From Lacipirellulaceae bacterium (GTDB taxonomy: Bacteria > Planctomycetota > Planctomycetia > Pirellulales > Lacipirellulaceae): 64,000 nucleotides of DNA. A program made the position numbers and the translations under genes. The DNA lies in assembly GCA_040218535.1 (NCBI GenBank), contig JAVJRG010000005.1:558001-622000 (forward strand), read 5' to 3'. Shown in pieces: positions 15,867-26,058 of this stretch; positions within the stretch are counted from its first letter, which is position 1, and every line of letters starts with the position of its first letter. Under the pieces are notes generated by a model that saw only the letters and a list, made by a program, of their open reading frames with translations, ran no database searches and was not told where the DNA came from.

Positions 15867-17234
15867 ATGTCGGATGAGGATGATCAGTTGCCGGAGAGTG
15901 AGCCTGTGCAGACGCAAGGAGAGTTCTTTCTCCTCGCGGCTGAAAAGGTGCGTACGAAGTTTCCCGATACGCCGGGTGTCTATCTGTTCCTCGACCAAAA
16001 GGGCAGGGTGCTCTATGTCGGGAAGGCGAAGAATCTGAAGGCCCGGGCGAGCAGCTATTTTCTGAAGGCAGCGGCTGAGGATCAGCGGACCGAGCAGCTC
16101 GTCAAGGAAGCTTACGACATCGACTTCATGGATGCCGAGAGCGAGGTCGACGCGCTGCTGATGGAAGCACGGCTGGTGAAGGACGTACAGCCGAAGTTCA
16201 ATCGGGAACTGCGTGACGACAAGAGTTTTCCCTACTTGCAGATCACGACGCACGAGGATTTCCCGCGGGTAGAGATCACCCGTGAACCGCGAACCACGGG
16301 GGCTAAGCTCTACGGGCCGTTTGCTAACGTGGGGCAGCTTCGTGGGGCGGTGCAAGTATTGCAGCGCGTTTTTCAGTTCCGGAACTGTTCGCTCGACATT
16401 GAGGATGGCGACGAGAAGTGGCGGTGGTTTCGGCCTTGCTTGTTAGCTTCGATTAAGCAGTGTACAGCACCCTGCAACTTACGTATTAGCAAGGAAGAGT
16501 ACCGGAAGGACATCGCCCGGCTAAAAAAGTTTCTCGACGGCAATCGGAAGTCGTTGCTCAAAGAAATGGTCGCCGAAATGGAGGAGGCGTCAAAGAACCT
16601 CCGCTTCGAGCAAGCTGCCCGGCTGCGGGACGAGATCAAGATGCTCGAGTCGATCCACGACAGAGGCGATCTTGAGAAGCATGAACAGCCGGAAGTGTTT
16701 TACGTTGATCCAAAGAAGGGGCTGGCCGGCCTGCAGAAGATATTCAAATTGCCCGAAACGCCGCGGACGATTGAAGGCGTCGACATCGCGCACCTCGGCG
16801 GCACGGAAACCGTCGCGAGCCTCGTTCAGTTCATCGACGGGTTGCCGTTTAAGCCGGGCTATCGCCGGTTCCGCATTCGCGAAGTCCAGGGCATCGACGA
16901 CTACGCGAGCATCCACGAAGTGGTCAGCCGCAGGTTCAAGCGTTTAAGTGACGAGGGTGATGTGTTCCCCGACATCCTGCTGATCGACGGCGGCAAGGGG
17001 CAACTCGGCAAAGCAATCCAGGCGTTCGAAGCCCAGGGCATGACGCCGCCGTTGTTACTGTCGCTGGCGAAGAAGGAAGAACTGGTCTACCGCATGGGCG
17101 AGCCGGAGCCAGTCAAGATCAGCCGTCATGCGTTTGCGTTGCGTTTGCTGCAATACGTGCGGGATGAATCGCACCGGTTTGCGCAGCACTATCATCACTT
17201 GCTGAGGCGGAAGAAGACATTGGGGGAGAAGTAG
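15867..17234 (+). CDS. uvrC: UvrC-like excinuclease subunit lacking the C-terminal HhH domain
   Basis: A 455-residue UvrC homologue. The GIY-YIG nuclease domain is at about 24-105 (DTPGVYLFLDQKGRVLYVGKA), a Cys pair region at about 180-200 (CLLASIKQCTAPC), and the UVR motif (MEEASKNLRFEQAARLRDEI) at about 235-255. The RNase H-like half follows (EGVDIAHLGG, PDILLIDGGKGQLG) and the final DESHRFA motif sits near residue 435. The protein ends at RRKKTL, where longer homologues continue into tandem helix-hairpin-helix motifs, absent here. It makes the dual incisions in nucleotide excision repair with UvrAB. The ATG at 15867 has AGGA about eight bases upstream and is preferred to the ATG at 15858. 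Confidence 0.9.
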   Translation: MSDEDDQLPESEPVQTQGEFFLLAAEKVRTKFPDTPGVYLFLDQKGRVLYVGKAKNLKARASSYFLKAAAEDQRTEQLVKEAYDIDFMDAESEVDALLMEARLVKDVQPKFNRELRDDKSFPYLQITTHEDFPRVEITREPRTTGAKLYGPFANVGQLRGAVQVLQRVFQFRNCSLDIEDGDEKWRWFRPCLLASIKQCTAPCNLRISKEEYRKDIARLKKFLDGNRKSLLKEMVAEMEEASKNLRFEQAARLRDEIKMLESIHDRGDLEKHEQPEVFYVDPKKGLAGLQKIFKLPETPRTIEGVDIAHLGGTETVASLVQFIDGLPFKPGYRRFRIREVQGIDDYASIHEVVSRRFKRLSDEGDVFPDILLIDGGKGQLGKAIQAFEAQGMTPPLLLSLAKKEELVYRMGEPEPVKISRHAFALRLLQYVRDESHRFAQHYHHLLRRKKTLGEK

Positions 17235-17281
17235 TTGGCAGAGCCAGTGGCACCCGGCGTCCTTCGGAATCGCCGCAGCGG

Positions 17282-17704
17282 TCATCGCAAGTCAGGAATC
17301 AGCTGCAACGCATCTCCGGCGACATTTCGGAACAGGCTGAAGTGTCGCTGATCGACGGTGAACACAGTGTCGATCGATTCGCGAGCCGCTAAGTGGGCAA
17401 GGCAGGCATCGGCTAGATCGATTTGTTGGTCGCGATACTTGGCGAGGACTCCGCCAACCTCGGTGATTTCGCCGACATCAATGTCGAGCACTTCGTAGAC
17501 GCCGTCGTGAATCATTTCTAAGAACCGATCTACTAGATCAGGTCTTGAGCGTAGCAGGTAACAGGCTTCCGTAATGACGGGCCAACAAGTTAGCACGATG
17601 TCAGGTAGATTCGATGCCGTGTGCGCACACTGATTGTGGTGTTGATCCTTGGAATCAAGAATCGCCACAATAGGGCCTGTGTCAATCAGTATCCGCTGGG
17701 GCAC
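17282..17704 (-). CDS. PIN-domain toxin (VapC-like)
   Basis: A 140-residue PIN domain protein. The acidic residues of the RNase active site are visible: the first Asp in LIDTGPIVAIL, Glu in TEACYLL, the pair in DLADACLAHLA and Asp in VFTVDQRHF. PIN toxins cleave RNA, often tRNA or rRNA, when their antitoxin is degraded. The start overlaps the 3' end of the upstream antitoxin-like gene by 23 bases, the classic antitoxin-first arrangement of vapBC operons. Confidence 0.88.
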   Translation of the reverse strand: MPQRILIDTGPIVAILDSKDQHHNQCAHTASNLPDIVLTCWPVITEACYLLRSRPDLVDRFLEMIHDGVYEVLDIDVGEITEVGGVLAKYRDQQIDLADACLAHLAARESIDTVFTVDQRHFSLFRNVAGDALQLIPDLR

Positions 17705-17960
17705 GCGATTCTCCGAAGCCTTTCATGTGGTCAGGGTTTGTGCTGAGATCCCCGGGGCCTTCCATCGCCCCTATCAACCCATACTCTTTCATAGCATCGT
17801 ACAAACTTCGTCCCTCACGTGGTTCCCGGCGTGGGCGAGCGACACGTGAGAATAACTCCGCAAGCAGTTCCGCAGCGGAACGGCCTGTTTCTTTCGCACG
17901 CTTCGCCAGCAACTCACGCTGCTCTTTCGTGAGTTCGATTTTATCTGGGTTCTCTGCCAT
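17682..17960 (-). CDS. Putative antitoxin partner of the PIN toxin
   Basis: A 92-residue protein starting MAENPDKIELTKEQRELLAK. The first 40 residues look like a ribbon-helix-helix type DNA-binding segment and the C-terminal part (GLIGAMEGPGDLSTNPDHMK) is typical of the toxin-binding tail of PIN antitoxins. The ATG at 17960 is chosen because the frame upstream has no coding character. It overlaps the toxin gene by 23 bases. It is expected to neutralise the toxin and repress the operon. Confidence 0.75.
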   Translation of the reverse strand: MAENPDKIELTKEQRELLAKRAKETGRSAAELLAELFSRVARPRREPREGRSLYDAMKEYGLIGAMEGPGDLSTNPDHMKGFGESRAPADTD

Positions 17961-18035
17961 GGTCGTCACCTCTTGCAAGCATGTTACCGCAAGTCTGATT
18001 CGAGTTCCAATTCTGGTTGGCTTAATTGCTCCTCT

Positions 18036-18057
18036 GTGACGGCTAAGCCGCGAGCGG
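18036..18057. repeat. GTGACGGCTAAGCCG-type repeat, copy 1
   Basis: A 22-base element GTGACGGCTAAGCCGCGAGCGG with the small dyad CGGCTAAGCCG. It overlaps the 3' end of the ketoacyl synthase gene and supplies its stop codon and last residues. Near-identical copies occur at 24919, 31306 and, diverged, 41714. Confidence 0.8.
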
Positions 18058-19293
18058 GAGGCGGTCTTCGAGAAGCGATTGGCGTTCGTTCGCACCTGTG
18101 AAGCGTCGCAGGGCAATTGCCGCTAGGTGGCCGCCGAAGGCGATGCTGGTTTTCATCGCGTGTTCGAGCGGACGTTTCCGACCGACGAGGGGAATGCAAT
18201 CGAGGTCGCATTCGGGGTCGGGGGTGGTGAGGTTCATCGTGGGTGGGGCGTAGCCGTCGCGGAGGGCGAGGATTGTGAGGGCCGTTTCGACCGCGCCGGC
18301 GGCGTTCACTAAGTGGCCGAGGACGGCTTTTGTAGAGCTGACGCAGAGGTCGCCGACTTGGTTGTCAAACGCATTGCGGATGCCGCGGCTTTCCATCACG
18401 TCATTCTGCTTGGTGCCGGTGCCGTGGGCGTTAATGTAGCCGATGTCACTCGGGGCGAGCCGCGACTTGCGGAGGGTTTCCCTGAGCAAGTGCGTGAAAG
18501 TGGTGCTGTCGGTGCTGAGGTCGGTCACATGATGGGCATCGCCGCAGAGGGCGCCGCCAGTGATTTCGGCATAGATTTGCGCGCCGCGATTGATGGCGTC
18601 CGTCTTGCGCTCGAGAACCATCATCGCGGAGCCCTCTCCCATGACGAAGCCTGAGCGGTTGGCATCGAACGGACGGCAAGCTTGGCTGGGATCGTCGTGC
18701 TTGGCAAGCACGCGCATCTTATCAAAGCCGGCAGCGAGCAAGGGGTGAATCGCTTGAGCGCCGCCGGCAAGGATCTTATCGCACTGGCCATCCTGAATGG
18801 CACGCGCTCCTTGTAGCACGGCAACGGTTCCACTGGCGCAGGCGGTGGAGTTGCACAGACGTGGGCCACGGAAGTCGAAATGCTGGCCGACCGTGTAGGC
18901 AGTCGTGTTTGGAAGAAGTTGCCGCCACCAAAGGTTCGGGCTTGCTTCGATGGGTGTGCCAACACGGGTCGCTTCGTTGAGCGGCATGTCGCCCGTGTTG
19001 ACGGCAACGGATGAGCCGAAGCGTTCGCGGTCGATTTCCAACAGATTCAACCCGCTATCGTCGAGTGCCTCGTGGGCGGCTTGCAGGGCGAAGGGGACGT
19101 TGCGTTGTTCGGGCGTATTTGCCGGCGTGCTTTCGACGACTGCTCCGAGAAGTCGTCCCGGTTCGATGCCCGGAAAGTCTGTCAGCGGCTTGATTCCGCT
19201 TTGGCCATTGCAGACGGCCCGCCAAGTGGCCTCGCGGGTCTCGCCCGCGGCGGTGACCATGCCGATTCCTGTGATGACGATCGAATCGTCCAT
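18043..19293 (-). CDS. Beta-ketoacyl-ACP synthase (FabF/KAS II-like)
   Basis: A 416-residue condensing enzyme with the thiolase fold. The active site is complete: Cys152 in NSTACASG, His290 in INAHGTGT, Lys322 and His327 in STKAVLGHLVN. This Cys-His-His set elongates acyl chains by decarboxylative condensation of malonyl-ACP. No acp, fabD or fabG gene adjoins it, so it may serve a specialised pathway rather than housekeeping fatty acid synthesis. The last few codons fall in a dispersed repeat. The ATG at 19293 gives the typical MDDSIVITGIG start of the family. Confidence 0.92.
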   Translation of the reverse strand: MDDSIVITGIGMVTAAGETREATWRAVCNGQSGIKPLTDFPGIEPGRLLGAVVESTPANTPEQRNVPFALQAAHEALDDSGLNLLEIDRERFGSSVAVNTGDMPLNEATRVGTPIEASPNLWWRQLLPNTTAYTVGQHFDFRGPRLCNSTACASGTVAVLQGARAIQDGQCDKILAGGAQAIHPLLAAGFDKMRVLAKHDDPSQACRPFDANRSGFVMGEGSAMMVLERKTDAINRGAQIYAEITGGALCGDAHHVTDLSTDSTTFTHLLRETLRKSRLAPSDIGYINAHGTGTKQNDVMESRGIRNAFDNQVGDLCVSSTKAVLGHLVNAAGAVETALTILALRDGYAPPTMNLTTPDPECDLDCIPLVGRKRPLEHAMKTSIAFGGHLAAIALRRFTGANERQSLLEDRLPLAA

Positions 19294-19473
19294 TTGCTTC
19301 CCGTGTTTTCTTTGCTGACGCGTGGTGGGCGAGTTTCGACCGCTCTGGAGAGGGCCGTGCGATTGGAATAATTAGGAGATTTCGCCAGATGCCGCCAGTT
19401 CGGTTTCACGATTAAGAGAATAGGCAGGCGGCTGGGGATTGAGGATCAGAAATGCAGTGCTATCATTTTTGTG

Positions 19474-19529
19474 TGGGTAATAGGCCCATATAAATTTTTG
19501 ATAGATAAAATTTGTGGGAAAAACGCCCA
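19474..19529 (+). promoter_or_regulatory. Two TGGG-N7-CCCA dyads upstream of the MraZ-like gene
   Basis: TGGG-N7-CCCA occurs at 19474-19488 and again at 19515-19529, 41 bases apart, or about four helical turns. AT-rich DNA (TATAAATTTTTGATAGATAAAAT) lies between them. Known MraZ proteins bind TGGG-containing repeats upstream of their own gene, so an autoregulatory operator is inferred. Confidence 0.55.
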
Positions 19530-19587
19530 ATTTACTCCACGGAGGGGTTCACCGTCGGCGGAATGTCGTCATATTTAGGTTCATCAC

Positions 19588-20100
19588 ATGGCAACACTTG
19601 CCCAAGACAACTATTCGGAACTGTTTCCGGAGCTGTTTGTAGGTGAGTGGAGCCGTTCGCTGGATGAGCGTTACCGTGTTTCGCTTCCCGTTGATTGGGC
19701 GGAGGCGATTTCAAGCGACGCAAGCGAATGCACCTTGGCGAAAGAACGGCCTGGGTGCGTGAGTGTCTGGCGAAGTGAGGATTGGCAGCACTGGCTCGCC
19801 GAGGGGCTCGAGCTTGTGCTAGGAAAAATCAAGAGTGGGCGACTCGCCCGTCAAGGAGACGAAGTGCAGATGCTGGGCCGTTTGTTATCGACCCGGCATA
19901 AAACGATCCCCATCACCGGACGAGGAAGAATATCGATCCCCGACAGCTTTCGTGAGTTCCTGGGAGTTGAGCCAGGAGGCACGCTGTTGGTCGTTGGAGC
20001 GGCCACCTGCATCGAGCTGTGGCGCCCTGAGGCCTGGGGAAATCATATTGGAGAACACATGCCTGGCTTCCGCGAGTTGTTTGAGCAACTCGCCAGCTAG
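19588..20100 (+). CDS. MraZ-like transcriptional regulator
   Basis: A 170-residue protein with two SpoVT-AbrB half-domains. The first is around residues 18-60 (GEWSRSLDERYRVSLPVDW) and the second around 100-135 (KTIPITGRGRISIPDSFREFLG). The repeated D/G-x-R-x-R(V/I)S(L/I)P pattern is the MraZ fold, a ring-forming DNA-binding protein. It is longer than E. coli MraZ (about 150). In most bacteria mraZ heads the division/cell-wall cluster with mraW; no such gene is present here, so its targets other than itself are unknown. Two TGGG-N7-CCCA dyads lie in the promoter region. Confidence 0.82.
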   Translation: MATLAQDNYSELFPELFVGEWSRSLDERYRVSLPVDWAEAISSDASECTLAKERPGCVSVWRSEDWQHWLAEGLELVLGKIKSGRLARQGDEVQMLGRLLSTRHKTIPITGRGRISIPDSFREFLGVEPGGTLLVVGAATCIELWRPEAWGNHIGEHMPGFRELFEQLAS

Positions 20101-20313
20101 ATCACCAGGATTCTATGGAGCTATACCACGCCCAGTCGGCAAGTTGAATTTTATTTAGCCTTTTCATTTACCCGATTCGTTGTCACCGGATCCGGAAATG
20201 CAAGTCGCTTACGGAAGGGCTAACCTTGGCTACGGATGCCAAACAGAAGTGACCGACTGGGTGTGGTGTTTTCTTTCTGCTCCGCGAAATGTGGCGTCTC
20301 TCGCGACTCTTTT

Positions 20314-20738
20314 TTTGAACCACAGAGGATACCGAGGTTCATAGAGAAATGTATTTCCTTCTTTCTTACGGATACCACTCAGTTCCCCACTCTAAGCAGA
20401 CAGTCGGTTTTAATTGAAATCGAAGTGGCAGCAGGCAAGGCTCACGGAATGTGATAACCATTGCTTCGACGCCCTCGCCTGTGGTGAGTTCCATACTTTG
20501 AACCCAACGAAGTTTCAGTTGGCCAGCGGGTAATTCGTGAAGCCACCACCGAAGCAACACTTCACATTCAAGCTTCCAGATTTCACAACGAACCCTACAC
20601 GTCTCTCGTTGGGAATCAAAGAGAACCAGCCCTTCATCCTGATTCTTAGGATCACATTCAAAGAAAGACAGCAATTCCCAATCTTTCGGAAACGGTTCAA
20701 TCATGCCTCCGTGTTCTCCGTGCCCTCTGTGGTTCAAA
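20314..20738. repeat. Inverted repeat pair flanking one small gene
   Basis: TTTGAACCACAGAGG (20314-20328) recurs inverted at 20724-20738, and similarity decays into CCGAGG versus CACGGAG further inward. The 380 bases between the arms hold a single minus-strand gene. Arms of this type recur in planctomycete intergenic DNA. Confidence 0.7.
20366..20704 (-). CDS. Hypothetical protein within an inverted-repeat cassette
   Basis: A 112-residue protein starting MIEPFPKDWELLSFFECDPK. It reads as a mixed alpha/beta soluble protein (LVLFDSQRETCRVRCEIW, LRWWLHELPAGQLKLRWVQS) with several Trp and Cys residues. No family is recognised. The ATG at 20704 is preferred because codons upstream of it come from the inverted repeat. 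It lies wholly between the two repeat arms and is followed after 265 bases by the convergent MraZ-like gene. Confidence 0.55.
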   Translation of the reverse strand: MIEPFPKDWELLSFFECDPKNQDEGLVLFDSQRETCRVRCEIWKLECEVLLRWWLHELPAGQLKLRWVQSMELTTGEGVEAMVITFREPCLLPLRFQLKPTVCLEWGTEWYP

Positions 20739-20740
20739 TC

Positions 20741-23081
<2,341 letters not shown>

Positions 23082-23543
23082 TCACCGATACATCTGCCCG
23101 TGCCCCTCCGCTTCAAACGCATTCTTCAGGTGCGTGATTTCCGGTTGGGCAGACTCTTTGGGCCAGATGACCTCAATGACATCAAAGCGGCTTGGTGTTT
23201 CGAGCAGGCCGTGGCCTTTTTGGAAGGCGAGAGCGGCGCGTGTCATTCGCGAGCGGCGGGTGAGATCGACCGCCTCAGCAGGGCGGCCTTGGTCGGCGCG
23301 GCGACGGGTTTTGACTTCGATGAAAACGAGCGTCCGCCCGACCTTCTTCGTACCTTCGACTGCGATGATGTCGATCTCGCCGAAGCGGATTCGCTCGCGC
23401 GTGGCGACGATTTTGTAGCCTTGCTTGCGGAGATACTTGGCGGCAGCTCGTTCGCCCCTCTGTCCTAAGGAAAGATGGCCTCCGAGAGATACGGGGCGTG
23501 TGCGTTTGGAAAGCCATTCGCGAATGGAGCTGAGAATCATCAC
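23082..23543 (-). CDS. UPF0102 (YraN) nuclease-fold protein
   Basis: A 153-residue protein with the YraN/UPF0102 pattern: LGQRGERAAAKYLRKQGYKI, then FGEIDIIAVE and LVFIEVKTRR. The spaced Glu/Asp/Lys residues are those of a PD-(D/E)XK-like nuclease fold. The function is not established. It closes the rpsP-trmD-rplS block, its usual genomic position, although rnhB is missing between rplS and yraN. A start at the second ATG (23540) is equally possible. Confidence 0.9.
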   Translation of the reverse strand: MMILSSIREWLSKRTRPVSLGGHLSLGQRGERAAAKYLRKQGYKIVATRERIRFGEIDIIAVEGTKKVGRTLVFIEVKTRRRADQGRPAEAVDLTRRSRMTRAALAFQKGHGLLETPSRFDVIEVIWPKESAQPEITHLKNAFEAEGHGQMYR

Positions 23544-23568
23544 ACGCTTATTCTACGTGCATCGAAAG

Positions 23569-23638
23569 TAGCCCGCGAGCTACGTCTCGCGCGGAGACCC
23601 TCAGGAAAGGCTCCGCGCGACGCATAGGTCGCGGGCTA
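23569..23638. repeat. Inverted repeat, arms 28 bp
   Basis: TAGCCCGCGAGCTACGTCTC... (23569-23596) pairs with ...GACGCATAGGTCGCGGGCTA (23611-23638) with few mismatches. It sits between rplS and yraN within the operon and may attenuate transcription. Confidence 0.8.
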
Positions 23639-23665
23639 GCGAGGCTTGTTTTCGTCAGGCCGAGC

Positions 23666-24031
23666 TTACTTCGCACGCTCGACGCGGCGTTCCTTGAGGC
23701 GGACGGCCTTGCCTTGACGCTCGCGGAGGTAGTAGAGCTTCGCACGTCGGGTCACGGCACTGCGTTTGACCTCAATGTGGTCGATACGGGGCGAGTTCAC
23801 GGGGAACTTCCGCTCGACACCTTGGCCCGCCACGATGCGGCGGACGGTGAACATCTCTTTCGAGCCCGAACCGTTGCGGGCGATCACGACGCCGGAGAAG
23901 ACCTGAATGCGTTCCTTCTCGCCTTCGAGAATCTTCGTGTGGACATCGACGGTGTCGCCAATCTCGAACTGCGGGCGTTTTTCTTTCATGCTCGCTTGTT
24001 CGACAGATTTGAGAATTTCGGATTTGTTCAT
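23666..24031 (-). CDS. rplS: Ribosomal protein bL19
   Basis: A 121-residue bL19. Diagnostic segments are [56 protein letters not shown] and the C-terminal [19 protein letters not shown]. bL19 lies at the interface of the large and small ribosomal subunits. It is third in the order rpsP-trmD-rplS-yraN. An inverted repeat lies in the 183-base gap after trmD. Confidence 0.97.
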   Translation of the reverse strand: MNKSEILKSVEQASMKEKRPQFEIGDTVDVHTKILEGEKERIQVFSGVVIARNGSGSKEMFTVRRIVAGQGVERKFPVNSPRIDHIEVKRSAVTRRAKLYYLRERQGKAVRLKERRVERAK

Positions 24032-24110
24032 GGCTTAGGCCCTTCGTTTCGGATTCTTTTTTGGTTGTTTAGGCCGTTGCAACAAACGTGACCGGGCCGT
24101 TGTTCGAGGG

Positions 24111-24216
24111 CTGTCAGCTCTCAGCCGTCAGCTCTCAGCTACTTGTTGGATGATTTTAGTTGGCGGTTAATGCTCTTTCTCGAAAGCTGATAGCCGATGG
24201 CTGACAGCTGATAGCT
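24111..24216. repeat. Inverted repeat (AGCTGACAGC family) between trmD and rplS
   Basis: CTGTCAGCTCTCAGCCGTCAG... (24111-24141) is complementary in part to AGCTGATAGCCGATGGCTGA... (24185-24216). The second arm runs into the trmD stop codon. Confidence 0.7.
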
Positions 24217-24904
24217 ACTCGTCGAGAAGATCAGGCCGTCTCTGCTTGGTTCTCTCTAAACTATTCTCTTCCCGCCATTTGGCTATTTTTTCGTGGTCGC
24301 CGCTGAGTAGTACCTCGGGGACTTCGTGGCCTCGGTATTCTCTTGGGCGGGTGTATTGGGCGTATTCGAGGAGGCGGTTTCCGGTGGAGAATGAATCGTA
24401 ACGGTTACTGTCTTCGTCGCCCAGGACGCCGGGGACGAGTCTCACGACCGCGTCGACCAGCACCATCGCGGCGACCTCGCCGCCGTTGACGATGAAGTCT
24501 CCTAGGGAAATCTCCTCGGGTTCTAAAATGTCACAAATGCGTTGATCGAAGCCCTCGTACCGCCCGCAGAGCAGGATGAGCCGCTCTTGCGTGGCGAGGC
24601 GTTCGACGACGCGTTGGTTTAACTTCTCTCCGCCGGGAGTCAGCATCACGACTTTGCCAGCCGTGGGCGTCAACTCTCGGACGGATTCAACTGCTTCAAC
24701 AATTGGTCCCACTTGCAGGACCATGCCGGCTCCGCCTCCGAAGGGGCGATCGTCGACTTTGTGGTGCTTTGTGTCGCTCGACCAGTCGCGGATATTGTGC
24801 AACTGGATGTCGACCAGGCCGTTTTCGATCGCTAGGTTCAACAGGCTCTGGCTCAGGTACCCGGGGAACATCTCGGGGAAGAGCGTGAGGATGTCGAAAC
24901 GCAT
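24215..24904 (-). CDS. trmD: tRNA (guanine37-N1)-methyltransferase
   Basis: A 229-residue TrmD. The SPOUT trefoil-knot signatures are present: MRFDILTLFPEMFPGYL at the start, DDRPFGGGAGMVLQ, ILLCGRYEGFDQRI near residue 110 and EISLGDFIVNGGEVAAMVL near 130. The C-terminal helical domain ends HEKIAKWREENSLERTKQRR. It methylates N1 of G37 next to the anticodon using S-adenosylmethionine and prevents frameshifting. It follows rpsP directly; rimM, usually between them, is missing. A dispersed repeat occupies the 53-base gap. Confidence 0.97.
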   Translation of the reverse strand: MRFDILTLFPEMFPGYLSQSLLNLAIENGLVDIQLHNIRDWSSDTKHHKVDDRPFGGGAGMVLQVGPIVEAVESVRELTPTAGKVVMLTPGGEKLNQRVVERLATQERLILLCGRYEGFDQRICDILEPEEISLGDFIVNGGEVAAMVLVDAVVRLVPGVLGDEDSNRYDSFSTGNRLLEYAQYTRPREYRGHEVPEVLLSGDHEKIAKWREENSLERTKQRRPDLLDE

Positions 24905-24918
24905 AGTTGCACGGCATG

Positions 24919-24941
24919 GTGACGGCTAAGCCGACGAGCGG
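24919..24941. repeat. GTGACGGCTAAGCCG-type repeat, copy 2
   Basis: GTGACGGCTAAGCCGACGAGCGG lies in the short gap between rpsP and trmD. Confidence 0.8.
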
Positions 24942-24957
24942 CTCATTAGGTCGGACA

Positions 24958-25518
24958 CTACTCAGCGGGTTTCTCTTCCTCTGCGGGAGCTTCTTCGGTT
25001 GTTTCCTCGGCTGCGGCCTCTTCAGCAGGAGCTTCCGCTGCGGCTTCTTCACCACCCTCGGCAGCAGCTTCCTCAGCCGGAGCCTCCGCTTCAGCAGCGG
25101 CAGCTTCTTCCGCGGCCTTCGCCTCTTCGGCAGCTTTTGCTTCTTCTGCCTTCTTGGCTTCCTCAGCGGCTTTGCGATCGCGCTCAACGGTGACCGGTTC
25201 GCCAGCGTCGGGGACGGTCTTCGGGGCGGCGTGCTTTTCGCGGGCCGCAGTGTAGGCTTCGGTATGCGTCCCGTTGGTGCCGTACTTCTTGATCAGCGTA
25301 CCGACGCGGTCGCTCGGCTGGGCACCGACGCTTAGCCAGTAGTCGATCCGCTCGTTGTTGAGCGTCGCCCGGGCGTCGGTGTCGGCGATTTGGGGGTCGT
25401 AGGTGCCGAGCTCTTCGAGCACTCGCCCATCACGGGGGGCTCGCTTGTCGATGGCACAAATTCGAAAAAACGGTCGATGGGTCCGGCCCATCTTCTTCAT
25501 GCGGATACGTACCGCCAC
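24958..25518 (-). CDS. rpsP: Ribosomal protein bS16 with long Ala/Glu-rich C-terminal extension
   Basis: A 186-residue bS16. The first 85 residues are the conserved domain (MAVRIRMKKMGRTHRPFFRI, then LEELGTYDPQ and ERIDYWLSVGAQPSDRV). The remaining hundred are a low-complexity Ala/Glu/Lys tail, more than doubling the usual length (about 80-90). The GTG at 25518 is chosen as start: it has AGGAG seven bases upstream and gives the family N-terminus. bS16 binds 16S rRNA early in 30S assembly. It heads the rpsP-trmD-rplS-yraN order; ffh, its common neighbour, lies 2.4 kb upstream beyond an accessory island. Confidence 0.95.
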   Translation of the reverse strand: MAVRIRMKKMGRTHRPFFRICAIDKRAPRDGRVLEELGTYDPQIADTDARATLNNERIDYWLSVGAQPSDRVGTLIKKYGTNGTHTEAYTAAREKHAAPKTVPDAGEPVTVERDRKAAEEAKKAEEAKAAEEAKAAEEAAAAEAEAPAEEAAAEGGEEAAAEAPAEEAAAEETTEEAPAEEEKPAE

Positions 25519-25728
25519 GGCGCTACTCCTATTTCTAACTGGTCCTAGCCGATAATTCTGTGGGAACATCCCACGTGTTGGTCGGACAACCCCGGTGAAG
25601 GGGCGCAAGCCCAGCATTGTGGCAGATTTAGGGGCGGGTTGGCAAGTGCCGGACGGGTGAAAATTTGGGGGCTACGGGAACCGAAAGGGGCTTCAGAACG
25701 ACCTCCGCTCTGCACTCTTCTATTGGTT

Positions 25729-25757
25729 TTGTCTCTTTTCAGTTTGCGAGGTATAAT
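25729..25757 (+). promoter_or_regulatory. Sigma-70-like promoter for the HigBA-like operon
   Basis: TTGTCT (25729-25734), a 17-base spacer and a perfect TATAAT (25752-25757). Transcription would begin near 25764, next to the GTG at 25765. Confidence 0.6.
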
Positions 25758-25764
25758 GGGGTGC

Positions 25765-26058
25765 GTGATAGCTCAATTCCGAGATCGAGGGACGGAGGAT
25801 GTTTTTAATGGGCTAGCGTCGAGAGCGGCAGCGAAAACCTGTCCGAAACAGCTTTGGGGTGTCGCACGCAGGAAACTTGACCAGATCAACCGAGTCAGCG
25901 ATCTGCGTGATCTGGCCATTCCTCCTGGTAACAAATTGAAGCCCTTACGTGGGGATCGCCGAGGTCAGCACAGTATTCGCATTAACGATCAGTTCCGCAT
26001 TTGCTTTCGTTGGGAGAGGGGAGACGCTTATGAAGTCGAAATCACCGACTACCACTGA
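25765..26058 (+). CDS. HigB-like (RelE superfamily) toxin
   Basis: A 97-residue toxin of the HigB/plasmid-maintenance killer family: MIAQFRDRGTEDVFNG at the start, then ARRKLDQINRVSDLRDL, PPGNKLKPLRGDRRGQHSIR and the terminal INDQFRICFRWERGDAYEVE. These are ribosome-dependent mRNA interferases. The GTG at 25765 is preferred to the ATG at 25756, because that ATG overlaps the -10 box of a strong promoter. The resulting mRNA would be nearly leaderless. The antitoxin gene overlaps the last 29 bases. Toxin-first order is typical of higBA. Confidence 0.88.
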   Translation: MIAQFRDRGTEDVFNGLASRAAAKTCPKQLWGVARRKLDQINRVSDLRDLAIPPGNKLKPLRGDRRGQHSIRINDQFRICFRWERGDAYEVEITDYH

